A stretch of 64,000 bases of DNA from NCBI RefSeq assembly GCF_011046555.1, contig NZ_CP049246.1, positions 2,046,001 to 2,110,000 of the forward strand. Direction: 5' to 3'. This DNA comes from Sphingobacterium lactis (GTDB taxonomy: Bacteria > Bacteroidota > Bacteroidia > Sphingobacteriales > Sphingobacteriaceae). This document shows positions 1-8,468 of the stretch, piece after piece (the stretch's first letter is position 1; every line of letters starts with the position of its first letter). The position numbers and the translations under genes were made by a program. The notes under the pieces are model-generated. The model saw only the letters and a program-made list of their open reading frames with translations. It did no database searches and had not been told where the DNA came from.

Positions 1-49
1 CCATTTTTCCGCTAAATAAAGTAGATTTTGTGTATCTGTTCAACAAACA

Positions 50-74
50 CCCTTAGTGAAATAAGGGCAAAAAA
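50..74 (+). terminator. Possible terminator of the left chromosomal flank
   Basis: Six-pair stem (50-55 with 62-67, loop GTGAAA) followed by a short A-rich run. It lies just outside the proposed left attachment site, so it would end a chromosomal transcript whose gene is left of the window. The stem is short and the tail is not a clear T tract, so this is weak. Confidence 0.3.
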
Positions 75-77
75 TCA

Positions 78-91
78 CAAGTTTTTACCGA
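78..91 (+). other. Candidate attL core of the prophage
   Basis: The 14 bases CAAGTTTTTACCGA at 78-91 recur exactly, in the same orientation, at 40631-40644. One copy lies just before the integrase gene and the other just after the last prophage gene, which is where the two att cores of a tyrosine-integrase prophage should be. Both sit in a local context with a repeated TTTTACC motif (for example ATTTTACCGG at 92-102), which may be integrase-binding sequence. No tRNA gene is seen at the site. The boundary is inferred from position and identity. Confidence 0.6.
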
Positions 92-107
92 TATTTTACC
101 GGAATTT

Positions 108-1382
108 ATGGCAACAATAAAACCGATTGTCCGAATGGACCACAAAAGAACAGATGGGACCTGGAGAGTTTCATACCGCCTTTATCATGGCAAAATCCTG
201 CATATTCCCACAACTCACTACGTTGGATCAGAAAGTATCAATAAGGATACGGAGGAAATTAAAGAGGAATTCATAACGAATTACATCTCCGAAGAGATTC
301 GTACTTTACGGAAAAAAATAAGTCAACTTGGGAGGAAGATCGACCTGATGACCTGTGAGAAATTAAGGGAATACCTTGTTGAAACTGACAAAACAATGGA
401 TTTCTTTAAGTTTTCGACCCTTTACCTGGGTAAAATTGTCGACAAAAAGAGCGATAGTTCCAAGGTAACATACAAAGCTGTGATCAATAACCTTAAACTA
501 TACCACAGATCAGAGGTGCTTTCTCCCTTAGATATCACGGAGCATTTTGTTGCCGAGTTTGAATATTTCCTATTGTATGAAAAGAGCAAGCCTGTCAAGC
601 CATCGACCATTAACATCTACATCCAATTATTCAAGAAGATGTTCAAGGAGATGAAGAAGAAATTCAACAACGCTGCGATCGGTGATATAAAGATACCGCA
701 TGATCCATTTGAAAGCTGGGAGAGACTAAAGAAGGGCAGAGTAAGGAGCAAAGACCTTAATCTGGAAATTATACGGAAGATAAGGGATATGGATACCAAG
801 ATCAACAAAACGGACAAAGCCATAGGCAGAGATTGCTTCATGCTCATATTCATGATGCTTGGCATGAACCTAAAGGACATTTGGGATAACATATTGAAGA
901 TTACACCGGAATCGACCAGGCTTGATTACAATCGATCCAAAACCCAAGGCAGGAGGGTAGACGAAGCGTTTATAAGTGTTTCGATACCTAATGAAGCAAG
1001 GCCATACATAAAGCGGATACAGGACTTCCTGATAAGAAAGAAGTACAAGAATTACAATTCGTTCTATCATGCCGTAAAATGTAAGTTGGTGGTTATTGGG
1101 GGTGAATTAGGGATAGATAGTTTGGGTACTTATCATGCAAGGCACTCTTTCTCCAACATTGCGGTTAACGATCTCGGGGTAGACTATTATCACATGTCAT
1201 TAGCATTAAACCATATCGATGGCTTGAATAATTCAACCAGGCATTACATCAAGCCCAATTGGACATTCATAGATAATGTTCAGAATAAGGTCATTAATTA
1301 CCTATATCAAGATCAAGAGATCCAAAATAAGGTTAAAACTAACATTTTGAGTAATATTTTATTAAATCCTTTGAAATACTAA
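108..1382 (+). CDS. int: Phage tyrosine recombinase (integrase)
   Basis: Catalyses site-specific integration and excision of the prophage. The N-terminal half (about residues 1-200) looks like the Bacteroidota SAM-like core-binding region. The C-terminal catalytic domain shows box II as YHARHSF (Tyr in place of the first His), the ALNH box, and the nucleophile in RHYIK at about Tyr380. The usual box I arginine is not obvious: the segment reads LGMNLKDIW, as in some Bacteroidota phage integrases. Start is the ATG at 108, 17 bases after the attL candidate. It reads toward the late genes but is separated from them by a terminator-like hairpin at 1540. Length of 424 residues is normal for the group. 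Confidence 0.93.
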   Translation: MATIKPIVRMDHKRTDGTWRVSYRLYHGKILHIPTTHYVGSESINKDTEEIKEEFITNYISEEIRTLRKKISQLGRKIDLMTCEKLREYLVETDKTMDFFKFSTLYLGKIVDKKSDSSKVTYKAVINNLKLYHRSEVLSPLDITEHFVAEFEYFLLYEKSKPVKPSTINIYIQLFKKMFKEMKKKFNNAAIGDIKIPHDPFESWERLKKGRVRSKDLNLEIIRKIRDMDTKINKTDKAIGRDCFMLIFMMLGMNLKDIWDNILKITPESTRLDYNRSKTQGRRVDEAFISVSIPNEARPYIKRIQDFLIRKKYKNYNSFYHAVKCKLVVIGGELGIDSLGTYHARHSFSNIAVNDLGVDYYHMSLALNHIDGLNNSTRHYIKPNWTFIDNVQNKVINYLYQDQEIQNKVKTNILSNILLNPLKY

Positions 1383-1517
1383 AATAATTAGTATATTCGT
1401 AGTGTTGAATCAGGTACATAATTTCTAGTTTTTTTTGCAGGACATATATTTTATACAACCGGGGCTGTAGTGATACATCCCTATCTTTTAAAGAAATTCA
1501 TATTTTTCATATTTAGG

Positions 1518-1574
1518 TTTATAATTGGTTAGTTGAAATCCTTACATCTCCCAGGTGTAGGGATTTTTCTTTTT
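1518..1574 (+). terminator. Terminator after int, with promoter-like upstream element
   Basis: Nine-pair stem with two G-U pairs (1540-1548 with 1554-1562, loop TCCCA) followed by ATTTTTCTTTTTG: a good intrinsic terminator separating int from the late operon. Just upstream (1518-1531) is a 14-base string, TTTATAATTGGTTA, that recurs exactly at 40701-40714, also just upstream of a hairpin and a CTTTTTG tail. The unit may therefore be a short self-terminating transcript rather than only a terminator. Confidence 0.6.
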
Positions 1575-1594
1575 GCTATCATTTTTAGTATTTG

Positions 1595-1626
1595 TTTGGT
1601 AGCTAAATATTTTTAGCTTAGTTTTG
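1595..1626 (+). promoter_or_regulatory. Late promoter P1 (terminase operon)
   Basis: TTTG at 1595-1598, 20 bases, then TAGTTTTG at 1619-1626. This matches the Bacteroidota consensus (TTTG, 17-23 bases, TAnnTTTG). Transcription would start near 1633, which rules out the in-frame TTG at 1624 as the terminase start. Spacing and -7 type are the same as in the second late promoter at 6172-6203. Confidence 0.65.
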
Positions 1627-1650
1627 TTATTATTTTTAGCAAATTTTAGC
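1602..1650 (+). promoter_or_regulatory. GCTAAA/TTTAGC operator cluster at late promoter P1
   Basis: Four copies of a six-base half-site in 49 bases: GCTAAA 1602-1607, TTTAGC 1612-1617, 1635-1640 and 1645-1650. The first two form a dyad (GCTAAA, 4 bases, TTTAGC) lying exactly between the -33 and -7 boxes. The same arrangement recurs at 6130-6211. A phage-encoded regulator of late transcription is the likely ligand. That is inference. Confidence 0.5.
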
Positions 1651-1653
1651 AAA

Positions 1654-2172
1654 GTGGCATTGACCGATAAACAACAACGATTCGTAGAGGAGTACATGGT
1701 AGATTTAAACGCTACCCAGGCCGCTATTCGTGCCGGTTATAGTCAAAATACTGCTCATTCAATAGGAGCTGAAAACCTTATAAAACCTGAAATCCAAGAA
1801 GCTATACAGAAACGCAAACAGGAGCTGTCAGATCAAACAGGTATAACAGCAGAGCGAGTGCTTAAAGAATATGCTAAGATCGCCTTTAGTGACATTAGAG
1901 AACTTTATACCCCTGACAATAATCTTTACGATATAAGACAATTGGATGATGAAACTGCAGGAGCGGTGATGTCGGTTGAAGTCGATGTAATGAGTGTGCA
2001 GGGAATGCCTGTAGGCGAAACTAAGAAAGTGAAGCTTTATAACAAGCTTACTGCATTGGAAGCCTTAGGAAAACATATTGGTTTGTTCGAAAAGGACAAC
2101 AAACAGAAACAGGCGGAGGTACAGAACATTATCAATCTGGGAAGTGGTGTTAAGCCAAAGGAGGATGAATGA
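1654..2172 (+). CDS. Terminase small subunit (TerS)
   Basis: DNA-recognition subunit of the packaging motor, Terminase_2 family. The start region ALTDKQQRFVEEYMVD followed by NATQAAIRAGYS is the classic helix-turn-helix opening of this family. I place the start at the GTG at 1654 because the upstream in-frame TTG (1624) lies inside the promoter -7 box and the family begins at this point. Its stop overlaps the ATG of terL by four bases (ATGA), so the two are translationally coupled. First gene of the late operon. 172 residues, normal size. Confidence 0.9.
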   Translation: MALTDKQQRFVEEYMVDLNATQAAIRAGYSQNTAHSIGAENLIKPEIQEAIQKRKQELSDQTGITAERVLKEYAKIAFSDIRELYTPDNNLYDIRQLDDETAGAVMSVEVDVMSVQGMPVGETKKVKLYNKLTALEALGKHIGLFEKDNKQKQAEVQNIINLGSGVKPKEDE

Positions 2173-3482
2173 TAAGGCTTTTACCAAAGCAGGAGAATGC
2201 GGTTTACTACCTCAACGATAAAGTTACGAATGAGGTCTTATATGGCGGTGCGGCAGGAGGTGGTAAATCGGCATTCGGATGTATGTGGCTTATACAGAAT
2301 TGTCAAAAGTACCCTAAGTCACGATGGCTTATGGGGCGTTCTAAGCTAAAGACATTAAAGGAAACAACCTTAAATACGTTCTTTGATATCTGCGCACAAT
2401 TGGGCGTTTCTGATCAGTTTCATTACAATCAACAGTCCGGAGTAATTACGCACCTTAACGGATCGGAGATAATTCTTAAGGACTTATTCCTGTATCCGTC
2501 GGATCCAAACTTTGATAGTTTAGGATCACTGGAGATAACCGGTGCTTTTATCGACGAATGCAATCAGATTGTTTTTAAGGCATGGCAGATCGTTAAATCA
2601 CGTATTCGATATAAGCTAAAGGAATTCGGCCTAATACCCAAAATGCTAGGTAGCTGTAACCCTGCTAAAAATTGGACTTATTCTCAATTCTACCATCCAT
2701 TCAGAAAGAAGGAATTAAAGCCATACAGGAAGTTTATTCAAGCGCTGCCAACGGATAACCCACACTTACCGGAAAGTTACTTAGAATCGCTTAGACAGCT
2801 TGACGAAAACAGTAAGCAAAGGCTTTACTATGGAAACTGGGAGTATGACGACGATCCGGCAGCATTGATAGATTTTAGAAAGCTACAGGACATCTTTACA
2901 AATGATTTCGCTCATGGTGGTTTGATGTATATAACTGCTGATATAGCGAGGTATGGAAGGGATAAGACTGTTATAGGTGTATGGTGTGGTTATAGGTTGA
3001 TTAAAATAGTGGAATTTGGCAAAAACAGCATCACCGAAGCTGCCGATAAAATCAAAGAACTTGCTAAGGAATATGAAGTTCCTTTGTCGCATATAATTGT
3101 TGATGACGATGGTGTGGGTGGTGGAGTAGTCGACATTTTAAAATGTGAGGGTTTTGTTAACAATTCTCGACCGCTTGATAATCCAGAAACAATGGAGCAA
3201 GAAAATTACATGAACCTCAAGAGCCAAATGTACTATGCCTTAGCAAAATGCATCAATGAATCTAAAATATGGATTGATATTTCCGACGGAGGAATCCAGG
3301 ATATAATTGTTCAGGAGTTAGAGCAAGTCAAGCAACATAACATGGATAAGGATGGTAAAAAGCAAGTATTACCAAAAGAAGTAGTAAAAGAACTGTTGGG
3401 TAGATCACCTGACTACGCAGATATGATAATGATGAGAATGTGGTTTGAGTATAGATTTAAATTCGAGTTTTATGTTCGATAA
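2169..3482 (+). CDS. Terminase large subunit (TerL)
   Basis: Packaging ATPase and headful/cos nuclease. Walker A is GGAAGGGKS at residues 26-34 and Walker B ITGAFIDE ends at Glu130. The C-terminal RNase H-like nuclease shows acidic residues in ADIARYGRD (Asp258), VDDDGVGGG (about 312-314) and PDYADM near residue 418. All key residues are present, so it should be active. 437 residues is normal. ATG overlaps the terS stop. The next small membrane gene starts inside its last codons. Confidence 0.95.
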   Translation: MIRLLPKQENAVYYLNDKVTNEVLYGGAAGGGKSAFGCMWLIQNCQKYPKSRWLMGRSKLKTLKETTLNTFFDICAQLGVSDQFHYNQQSGVITHLNGSEIILKDLFLYPSDPNFDSLGSLEITGAFIDECNQIVFKAWQIVKSRIRYKLKEFGLIPKMLGSCNPAKNWTYSQFYHPFRKKELKPYRKFIQALPTDNPHLPESYLESLRQLDENSKQRLYYGNWEYDDDPAALIDFRKLQDIFTNDFAHGGLMYITADIARYGRDKTVIGVWCGYRLIKIVEFGKNSITEAADKIKELAKEYEVPLSHIIVDDDGVGGGVVDILKCEGFVNNSRPLDNPETMEQENYMNLKSQMYYALAKCINESKIWIDISDGGIQDIIVQELEQVKQHNMDKDGKKQVLPKEVVKELLGRSPDYADMIMMRMWFEYRFKFEFYVR

Positions 3483-3663
3483 AGATAAAGTGATAGTATT
3501 TGGATTAAGACTGTTGCTCATGGCTTTGGTTAGTTATGGGCTTCATTCGTTTGTATTGGTCGATCTAAACGTATTTGATTGGTCTATCCTTGCTAGAATA
3601 ACCTATTTAACCCTAACAGCAGTATTTATGGTATTAATCAATTTAAAGCAATCAAATGGCTAG
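3472..3663 (+). CDS. Small two-helix membrane protein between terL and portal
   Basis: 63 residues from the ATG at 3472, overlapping the terL end by 11 bases and the portal start by 8. Two hydrophobic segments (about residues 7-27 and 37-58) predict an inner-membrane hairpin. No family recognised. Holin is possible from the topology, but the gene is far from the endolysin and a better placed candidate exists at 18621. A longer TTG start at 3445 is less likely. Confidence 0.6.
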   Translation: MFDKDKVIVFGLRLLLMALVSYGLHSFVLVDLNVFDWSILARITYLTLTAVFMVLINLKQSNG

Positions 3664-5041
3664 TTTCGGGCAATACGTCAATAAGGCATTAGGTTTCAAT
3701 CCCCAAAAGAGGGAATACGAGAACCAGTTAAATGCTATCCTATACGGTAACCTTATCAACTTCAAGGATGTGGTTTTCTACAACTACTGTAGGGAGGACT
3801 TTATCCTAAAAGGGTACAAATCCAATGCAGAGGTCTATTCCATCGTTAAGAAGATCGTGGATAAGCTTTCATTCGCTCCATTGTACCTATACGAGGAAAA
3901 GGAAGATAATAAAAGCTTAAGGTACAAAAGCTGTAAGAAGTCGGTGGATAAGGTTGAACACGCTAAATACAACATCTATCGAACTAAGGCACTCGATTTT
4001 GTCAATGACAACAACAACTTTTCAAAGCTGATCGAGCAACCAAACGAGCATCAGTCATGGAATGAGCTTATTGAACTGTTCCGCATATTCTACTTTGTAC
4101 AGGGTGAAGCGTTCCTATATAGGGAAACGGCAGACGATAGCGATATCGCATTATCTATCCATGTATGTCCGGCTAACCTTATGGAGCCGGTATTCGGAGG
4201 AACGATAAACGATCCTATCACAGGTTGGAAGCTTAATCTATTGAACGGTCAGATACGAAAATTGGATGCGAAGGACGTTTTTCAATTGAAGATGGCAAAT
4301 CCCGAATTTGATTCTATGGGTAGCCAACTTAGGGGAATGTCACCACTACAGGCAGGACAAAAGTATCTCCAGTTAGATGATACGGCAGTAAAGGCTTGGT
4401 TAAACAGTACGGTCAACGAGGGGGCAAAGGGATTGATCAGTCCTAACCATGCAGATCCTAAGTTATGGCTTACACCTAATCAGGTTGATAGCTTACAGAA
4501 CAGCATCGAGGAAAAGATACATGGTGCGGAGAACAAAAACAAGATCGTTGCATCGGCTATGCCTATCCAATATACTGCCATCGGATTAAGCCCACAGGCA
4601 TTGGCAATCGTTGATGGTCTTAAGTACTCCAATGTAAAGCTATGTGATTTATGGGGTGTTCCTCCGGTACTGTTCGATCCTAACCCTACCTATCAGAACA
4701 TGAAGGAAGCAAAGGAAAGATTCGTTAACGAGGTTATCATTCCATATCTGAATAAAGAAGAAGAAGGACTTAACAGATGGCTTACAGAGCCTTTCAAACG
4801 TGCTGATAAGAAGAACTATGTATTGGATTATGACACGAGCGTTTACGATGAATTGAAGCTTGATTTAGAGGAAAGGAGAGCATTGAGTGAAATCTTATCC
4901 ATCAATGAAATGCGAGTACTGGAAGGATGGGAAGAGATTGAGGACAGCGATGCAGCCAATCAGGTATTCATTGCATCGGGTAAAGTTCCTTTGAATGAAT
5001 TTGATATGGGATTAACATTAAATGATGATTTAAATAAATAG
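3656..5041 (+). CDS. Portal protein, HK97 family
   Basis: Dodecameric ring at the head vertex through which DNA is packaged. The family (Phage_portal, PF04860) is recognised from overall layout: an N-terminal region with KIVDKLSFAPLYLYE, a central acidic clip, GMSPLQAG near residue 220, and DLWGVPPVLFD near residue 331. 461 residues. Follows terL as in most HK97-like phages. Start ATG overlaps the preceding small gene. Confidence 0.92.
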   Translation: MASFGQYVNKALGFNPQKREYENQLNAILYGNLINFKDVVFYNYCREDFILKGYKSNAEVYSIVKKIVDKLSFAPLYLYEEKEDNKSLRYKSCKKSVDKVEHAKYNIYRTKALDFVNDNNNFSKLIEQPNEHQSWNELIELFRIFYFVQGEAFLYRETADDSDIALSIHVCPANLMEPVFGGTINDPITGWKLNLLNGQIRKLDAKDVFQLKMANPEFDSMGSQLRGMSPLQAGQKYLQLDDTAVKAWLNSTVNEGAKGLISPNHADPKLWLTPNQVDSLQNSIEEKIHGAENKNKIVASAMPIQYTAIGLSPQALAIVDGLKYSNVKLCDLWGVPPVLFDPNPTYQNMKEAKERFVNEVIIPYLNKEEEGLNRWLTEPFKRADKKNYVLDYDTSVYDELKLDLEERRALSEILSINEMRVLEGWEEIEDSDAANQVFIASGKVPLNEFDMGLTLNDDLNK

Positions 5042-5043
5042 AT

Positions 5044-5328
5044 ATGAGCAAATTAAGTGTAAACCTATCCTTTGAGGTGTTAAACGTTGAAATTATAGCA
5101 AACGTTAAGGTATGTGACGAAATAAAGCAAATAAATATTGCTACTATGTCATACGAAGATTTTGAAAAGAATTTCTGTTATGATGACGGCGATGAAATCA
5201 AGGAAAAGAAATCGTTGAAGGAATTAGTTGATGATAAAGTGTCTAAACAAAGCGTTGTTGAATTTAAGGCGCAATCCAGTCCTATAAATTTAGATATGGT
5301 TAAAGATAGATCAGCACGAATACAATAA
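5044..5328 (+). CDS. Hypothetical phage protein
   Basis: 94 residues, soluble, acidic middle (EDFEKNFCYDDGDEIKEKKS). No domain recognised. Two bases after the portal stop and four before the head morphogenesis gene, so it is part of the head operon. Start ATG at 5044. Confidence 0.7.
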   Translation: MSKLSVNLSFEVLNVEIIANVKVCDEIKQINIATMSYEDFEKNFCYDDGDEIKEKKSLKELVDDKVSKQSVVEFKAQSSPINLDMVKDRSARIQ

Positions 5329-5332
5329 ATAA

Positions 5333-6124
5333 ATGAACCCAAAACTACAACTAAGAAGATACGCAAGAGCAGAGGACAGAAAGCTTAAGGCATACGAGAA
5401 GAAGTATGCAAAATCAATCCTACGTGTCCTTAACCACCAACTTGATGAAGCAATCCGAAACCTTCAATCAGGGGCTATCTTCTTAGATGTAAGTATGAAC
5501 GATGTACTATCCAATCTCTACAAAGAAGTGGGGGTAGAAATCGCCAATAGTCAGTATGATGCCCTAACATCATTCAAGACCAAAGCAAATGAATTCTTCT
5601 TAAACACCTGGTTAGACTTCATGACCAATTATATCCTATCCTCAATGGCAGGTAGGGTGACAGGTATCAATGACACTACCCGAAAGAAGATTCAGGAAAC
5701 AATAGCTATCGGTTTTAACTTAGGTCTGGAAGCAGAACAGATAGCGCAGTTCTTAAGAGAGCGTATCGGACAGTTCAACGTTTACCGTTCCATTATGATA
5801 GCCCGTACCGAAATAGCAGAAGCAGCCAACATCGCCAAAGATAGAAGCTCGGAAGATTGGGAAAGGGAAACCGGAGAGAATCTATATAAGGTATGGATCA
5901 AAAGAGCAGCTAAAGAGCCAAGAACATTCCACCAAGAACAAGACAACGGAAAAGCTATCCCAAAATCCGATTATTTCCAAGTAAGAAACCCAAAAACAGG
6001 TGGTGTAGACTTAATGATGCGTCCACACGATCCAAATGGTGGGGCTATTCAGAACGTGCAATGCTCATGCGTTGTAGTGTACGTTTCTGAGAGCTACGCC
6101 CGTAGATTAAACTCCCAAAAGTAA
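5333..6124 (+). CDS. Phage Mu F-like / SPP1 gp7-like minor head protein
   Basis: Minor capsid or head morphogenesis protein bound near the portal. The Phage_Mu_F signature is visible in its C-terminal half: IMIARTEIAEAANIAKDR, then KEPRTFHQEQDNGKAI, and the closing NVQCSCVVVYV that replaces the usual NCRC. 263 residues. Last gene before the second late promoter and operator cluster. Confidence 0.87.
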   Translation: MNPKLQLRRYARAEDRKLKAYEKKYAKSILRVLNHQLDEAIRNLQSGAIFLDVSMNDVLSNLYKEVGVEIANSQYDALTSFKTKANEFFLNTWLDFMTNYILSSMAGRVTGINDTTRKKIQETIAIGFNLGLEAEQIAQFLRERIGQFNVYRSIMIARTEIAEAANIAKDRSSEDWERETGENLYKVWIKRAAKEPRTFHQEQDNGKAIPKSDYFQVRNPKTGGVDLMMRPHDPNGGAIQNVQCSCVVVYVSESYARRLNSQK

Positions 6125-6129
6125 TATTT

Positions 6130-6211
6130 GCTAAAAGTTTAGCATAAAATAGCTAAAAATATTAATCTAAATTTGTTTTGTATTGCTAAAAGATTTAGCT
6201 TTGTTGCTAAA
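6130..6211 (+). promoter_or_regulatory. GCTAAA/TTTAGC operator cluster at late promoter P2
   Basis: Six half-sites in 82 bases: GCTAAA at 6130, 6152, 6185 and 6206, TTTAGC at 6138 and 6194. Two form dyads: 6130-6143 (2-base gap) and 6185-6199 (3-base gap). The second dyad sits between the -33 box and the -7 box and overlaps the latter, just as the dyad at 1602-1617 sits in P1. The density is far above what neighbouring sequence shows. A shared phage regulator is inferred. Confidence 0.55.
6172..6203 (+). promoter_or_regulatory. Second late promoter P2 (protease-capsid operon)
   Basis: TTTG at 6172-6175, 20 bases, TAGCTTTG at 6196-6203, a full match to the Bacteroidota promoter consensus. Predicted start near 6210 gives an 11-base leader before the protease ATG at 6221, so the upstream in-frame TTG at 6173 cannot be the translation start. 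Confidence 0.65.
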
Positions 6212-6220
6212 GTTATTAGT

Positions 6221-6913
6221 ATGAGTGAATTGGTATACAAAAATGCTTCTGTTCCTTTTAAGGATATGGATGACCAAACAGGGTTCCTGATTGGTTATGC
6301 CAATATTTATTCCATTAAAGACTTAGTAGGGGATATCTCAAATCCTGCATCTTTTGTGAAAACAGTTTCCGAAAGAAAAGCTAAAATCAAAATCTATAAA
6401 AACCACGACAATAATTTATTGGTAGGAGTTCCAAAGGAACTTAACCCATATGATTCAGTAGGGCTTCATTTAACTGCAAAAATGTTAATGGATACCTCAT
6501 TAGGTAGAGATACTTATTTTGAATCTAAGTTTTTGGTTGAGAATGGGTTTGAAAGCGGGTTCTCTATTGGCGGTTACGTTGTAAAGCGCAATCCTAAGCA
6601 AAGAGCAGAGGTTATGGAGTATAAACTTGATGAAGTTTCCGTACTGACCAAAGAACAGGCTAATCAGGGTTCTATGGTTCAGATTGTGAAGTCTATCCAA
6701 GATCAAGAAGAAATTACCCAAGAAGCATTCTGGAATATCATCACCAAAGCATACGACAATCACAAATTCAGTGATAACGTACTAAAATCATTAGAACAGT
6801 TTTTGAAAATGTCACTCGAAAATCAGGAGCCGAGCGATAGCCCAATCGAAACCACTCCGCAATCAGAGCCGACTAGTATTATAAAATCAATTTATTCAAA
6901 TTTTTTACCATAA
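6221..6913 (+). CDS. HK97-type prohead protease
   Basis: Serine protease that matures the procapsid. Peptidase_S78 features: IKIYKNHD with the catalytic His, and SGFSIGGYV with the catalytic Ser, followed by YKLDEVSVLTKEQANQGS. I start it at the ATG at 6221, downstream of promoter P2 (230 residues). A Pro/Ser/Glu-rich tail (about 205-225) follows the domain. Directly upstream of the capsid gene it processes. Confidence 0.9.
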   Translation: MSELVYKNASVPFKDMDDQTGFLIGYANIYSIKDLVGDISNPASFVKTVSERKAKIKIYKNHDNNLLVGVPKELNPYDSVGLHLTAKMLMDTSLGRDTYFESKFLVENGFESGFSIGGYVVKRNPKQRAEVMEYKLDEVSVLTKEQANQGSMVQIVKSIQDQEEITQEAFWNIITKAYDNHKFSDNVLKSLEQFLKMSLENQEPSDSPIETTPQSEPTSIIKSIYSNFLP

Positions 6914-6917
6914 GATC

Positions 6918-8174
6918 ATGGCAGAATTAACAGAAGAAGAAGTAAAAAAGGCGGCACAGGAGAATATCGAAAAGATTGCAAAGGATGCTGCAGAGAAAAC
7001 GGCAGAAGAAAAAGCGAATGAAGCCGTAGAGAAGTCCTTAAAGGACAAAGGTTTCGTAACCAAAGAAGATGCTGAAAAATCTGCGGAAGAAGCTGTAAAA
7101 AAGGCTTTGGATGCTAAAACAGCAGAAGATAATAAACGTTTCGACACATTGTCGGCACAGATCAAGAAAGCGTCACAGATTGAACCAGTGGAGAAAGTAA
7201 ACAAATCGTTCAACGAATATTTAGCGGAAGCTATCGAGGAAAACAAAGAAGCTATCCAAAACTTTAAAAAGGGTAGTCCAGAATTGACCATCGCCATGAA
7301 AGCAGTAGGTGATATGTCAATCGCCAACAACTTCCCTAATGCTACTCCATTTGTACAGGATGTGAGAACAGGTTTGATTACTGTTCCTCAAAACCGTGTT
7401 TGGTTATCTGATATCATCCCTGGAGGAAGTTCTACAGGTAACTCAATCCTTTATCCAAAAGAAAATGGCGGTGAGGGTGCAGTAGGTTTATGGACTAATC
7501 CAGCTGTTGACAAACCACAGGTTGATTACGATTTGACAAGCCAATCCGCATTCTTCAAATGGATCGCAGGGTATGTTATCATCGAGCGTGAAATGTTGGA
7601 TGATATCGCATGGTTACAGTCGTACTTACAATCGAAGTTGCTTATTTCCTACAAGACAGCGGAAAACAATTTCATCTTAAACGGTTCTACAGACACAAAC
7701 CCTGTTACAGGTATGTTGACTGCGGCAACTGCTTATAATGGAACGTTTACCAATGCTGTTGACCGTGTGATCGATGCAGGATGGGGGCAAATCGTTGAGA
7801 CTACTCACGAATTCTATAATCCTACTCATACAATCCTTAATCCTCGTGCAGCTGTTAGCTTAGGCTTAAACAAAGCAACCGGTTCTGGAGAGTACGATCT
7901 ACCTAATGGATCAGTAGCATTCAGTAACGGTAAATTATCTGTTGGTGGTTTAGATGTTGTTACTACAACTGGATTGCCTGCAACTGACTTCTTAACATTC
8001 GATAGAAACGCTTTAGCTTACGTAACCCGTATGGCTCCAGAGTTGAGAATGTTCGAAGATGCTGCATTGGCAAAACGTAACAAAATCATGTTCCGTATCG
8101 AAGGTCGTGCAACATTGGCAATCTTCAACAACAATGCATTGGTAACTGGTCCTTTAGTTGATCCTACACCATAA
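6918..8174 (+). CDS. Major capsid protein, HK97 fold
   Basis: Main shell protein. The first ~100 residues are an Ala/Glu/Lys-rich coiled coil (AAEKTAEEKANEAVEKS and similar), the built-in scaffold or delta domain that the protease removes. The rest is Phage_capsid (PF05065): VRTGLITVPQNRVWLSDIIP, an FFKWIAGYVIIEREMLDD core and a C-terminal strand-rich domain with FRIEGRATLAIFN. 418 residues. Followed by a strong hairpin at 8219, consistent with high expression of this gene relative to those downstream. Confidence 0.94.
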   Translation: MAELTEEEVKKAAQENIEKIAKDAAEKTAEEKANEAVEKSLKDKGFVTKEDAEKSAEEAVKKALDAKTAEDNKRFDTLSAQIKKASQIEPVEKVNKSFNEYLAEAIEENKEAIQNFKKGSPELTIAMKAVGDMSIANNFPNATPFVQDVRTGLITVPQNRVWLSDIIPGGSSTGNSILYPKENGGEGAVGLWTNPAVDKPQVDYDLTSQSAFFKWIAGYVIIEREMLDDIAWLQSYLQSKLLISYKTAENNFILNGSTDTNPVTGMLTAATAYNGTFTNAVDRVIDAGWGQIVETTHEFYNPTHTILNPRAAVSLGLNKATGSGEYDLPNGSVAFSNGKLSVGGLDVVTTTGLPATDFLTFDRNALAYVTRMAPELRMFEDAALAKRNKIMFRIEGRATLAIFNNNALVTGPLVDPTP

Positions 8175-8218
8175 TCAATAAGGCTGTTTAGTTAGTTTAA
8201 ATATAGTTTTAGGTAGTC

Positions 8219-8243
8219 AGGGTGGGGAAACCCACCCTTTCTT
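8219..8243 (+). terminator. Terminator or attenuator after the capsid gene
   Basis: Perfect eight-pair stem AGGGTGGG/CCCACCCT closed by a GAAA tetraloop (8219-8238), then TTCTTT. Placed between capsid and connector genes, it would let only part of transcription continue into the tail genes. Confidence 0.75.
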
Positions 8244-8256
8244 TAAACACTAAGAA

Positions 8257-8466
8257 ATGGAAATCAAGCGTAAAGTCAAGTTTTTAAAAGACCATGTAAA
8301 CGGCATCAAAAAAGGTGACGTGAGCGACTTTAACGAAGCAAGGGCGAATTACCTTGTAAGAACGGGAGTAGCTGAATACGTGGAGGAAAACGAGCCTAAA
8401 CAAGCTGTAAAGCAGACCAAAGGCAAGTTAAAAACAACTAAGTCCGAACCCTGTAAAACCTGTTAA
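8257..8466 (+). CDS. Small phage protein after capsid
   Basis: 69 residues. The core KVKFLKDHVNGIKKGDVSDF followed by RANYLVRTGVAEYV resembles a small conserved protein often coded next to phage capsid genes, role unknown. Lys-rich tail ending in EPCKTC. ATG at 8257. Confidence 0.65.
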   Translation: MEIKRKVKFLKDHVNGIKKGDVSDFNEARANYLVRTGVAEYVEENEPKQAVKQTKGKLKTTKSEPCKTC

Positions 8467-8468
8467 TC

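Noticed and set aside
1624..1653. TTG start for the terminase small subunit
   Set aside because: It overlaps the -7 box TAGTTTTG and would precede the predicted transcript start; the family begins at the GTG at 1654.
6173..6220. Longer prohead protease from TTG at 6173
   Set aside because: The start lies inside the promoter P2 and operator cluster; ATG at 6221 fits promoter and family.
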